In this document: positions 32,574-33,003 of the stretch, piece by piece
How the letters are laid out: every line of letters starts with the position of its first letter
Position numbering within the stretch: position 1 is the stretch's first letter
Source: JAJXWB01 sp047605445
GTDB lineage: Bacteria; Pseudomonadota; Alphaproteobacteria; Rhizobiales; Beijerinckiaceae
Length of the DNA stretch: 33,003 nt
Assembly (NCBI GenBank): GCA_047605445.1
Contig: JASGFP010000032.1
Span: 1 to 33,003 of the forward strand
Direction: 5' to 3'
Position numbers and translations under genes: made by a program
The notes under the pieces: generated by a model
Seen by the model: the letters and a program-made list of their open reading frames with translations, nothing else
What the model was told of the DNA's origin: nothing
The model's database searches: none

Positions 32574-33003
32574 ATGCGGCGCGTGATCGTCGAGGAGCCA
32601 ATGTCGCAGGCGGCCGTCTGGAGCCTGCGGCTGGCGGTCTTCGCGCTTGCCGTGGCGGCGGTTGCGGTCGTCGTCACGCGCTTTCAGTTCGTCGATGCGC
32701 CAGCCGGTCTTGCGGTCTTCGGCTCATCCATCCTGCTGGCCTGTATCGCGCTGCTGCTGGCGGGAACGGCCGCGGTGGTCATCTGGCGCACGGGACGTCG
32801 CGGCGTCGGCCAGACGGTGGGCGGGATCGTCCTGGCCTGCCTGCTGCTCGCCTTTCCCGCCTATCTCGCCTTCCTGTCGCTGCGCCTGCCGGTGTTGAAC
32901 GACATTTCGACCGACATTGCCGACCCGCCGCAATTTTCGCTGTCGCGCCGCGCGACCGAGGCGCGCGCGGGGCGCAATCCGCGCGCGCGGGCGGCGTCCG
33001 AAC
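32574..33003 (+). CDS. DUF1499-like membrane protein (3' end outside window)
   Basis: An open frame of 143 codons runs off the window end. It begins MRRVIVEEPMSQAAVWSLRL, then has three hydrophobic helices (about residues 17-35, 45-66 and 78-98), with a WRTGRRGVGQ loop between the second and third. LPVLNDISTDIADPPQF (about 102-118) follows. That last stretch closely resembles the junction before the DUF1499 domain in Hyphomicrobiales proteins, where D-I-S-T-D is characteristic. The function is unknown. ATG 32574 has GGAG five bases upstream; ATG 32601 with GAGGAG is an alternative. It starts 41 bases after the acyl-CoA ligase stop, so it may be co-transcribed. Confidence 0.75.
   Translation, partial: MRRVIVEEPMSQAAVWSLRLAVFALAVAAVAVVVTRFQFVDAPAGLAVFGSSILLACIALLLAGTAAVVIWRTGRRGVGQTVGGIVLACLLLAFPAYLAFLSLRLPVLNDISTDIADPPQFSLSRRATEARAGRNPRARAASE

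Overview
The window is GC-rich and almost fully coding. It looks like chromosome of an alphaproteobacterium of the order Hyphomicrobiales; a Beijerinckiaceae/Methylocystaceae-like lineage is my guess from gene style, not something I could test. Support for the class comes from an HWE-type bacteriophytochrome kinase, a Pls/PosA-family NRPS, a RibBX-type riboflavin protein, a CtrA-type box (TTAA-N7-TTAAC), and three promoters matching the EcfG general-stress consensus (GGAAC-N17-CGTT). I saw no rRNA, tRNA, CRISPR, phage or insertion sequence. No gap between genes exceeds about 260 bases.

Layout. 2-3809: the tail of a large DUF2339 membrane protein, xseB, and a DnaJ/CbpA-type co-chaperone. 3816-5125 (minus): an ECF-like sigma factor and a membrane anti-sigma factor with a 4-base overlap. 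5296-6132: fabI. 6139-9844: a light-sensing locus, with a single-domain response regulator (minus) divergent from heme oxygenase bphO and a bacteriophytochrome HWE kinase with its own receiver. 9955-12987: a 71-residue protein behind a CtrA box, a Tat-type metallophosphoesterase, an L,D-transpeptidase lipoprotein, and a histone-deacetylase-like hydrolase. 13102-16934 (minus): a cytochrome P450 with an orphan Liv-type binding protein, and a RibBX protein with an extra N-terminal helix-turn-helix. 16957-21756: phosphodiester glycosidase, transglutaminase, aroC, a sorbosone-dehydrogenase-like protein and a flavin reductase. 21849-27034 (minus): polyphosphate kinase 2 downstream of a 1354-residue Pls/PosA-type NRPS. 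27208-33003: histidine phosphatase, amidase, extensin-like protein, MarR regulator, acyl-CoA ligase and the start of a DUF1499-like membrane protein.

How it fits together. The most interesting signal is regulatory. The single-domain response regulator, the transglutaminase and the extensin-like protein each have GGAAC-N17-CGTT 30-35 bases before their start codons, all with the same 17-base spacer. This suggests one sigma-EcfG stress regulon scattered through the window. One member sits back to back with a red/far-red light kinase whose receiver carries the FATGxx signature of general-stress phosphorelays. The inferred arrangement is a light-input branch of the stress response resembling the LovK/LovR layout. 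Other points of interest are the HTH-RibBX fusion, the NRPS next to PPK2, the CtrA-box small protein, two REP-like palindromic elements, and several unexplained palindromes and hairpins.
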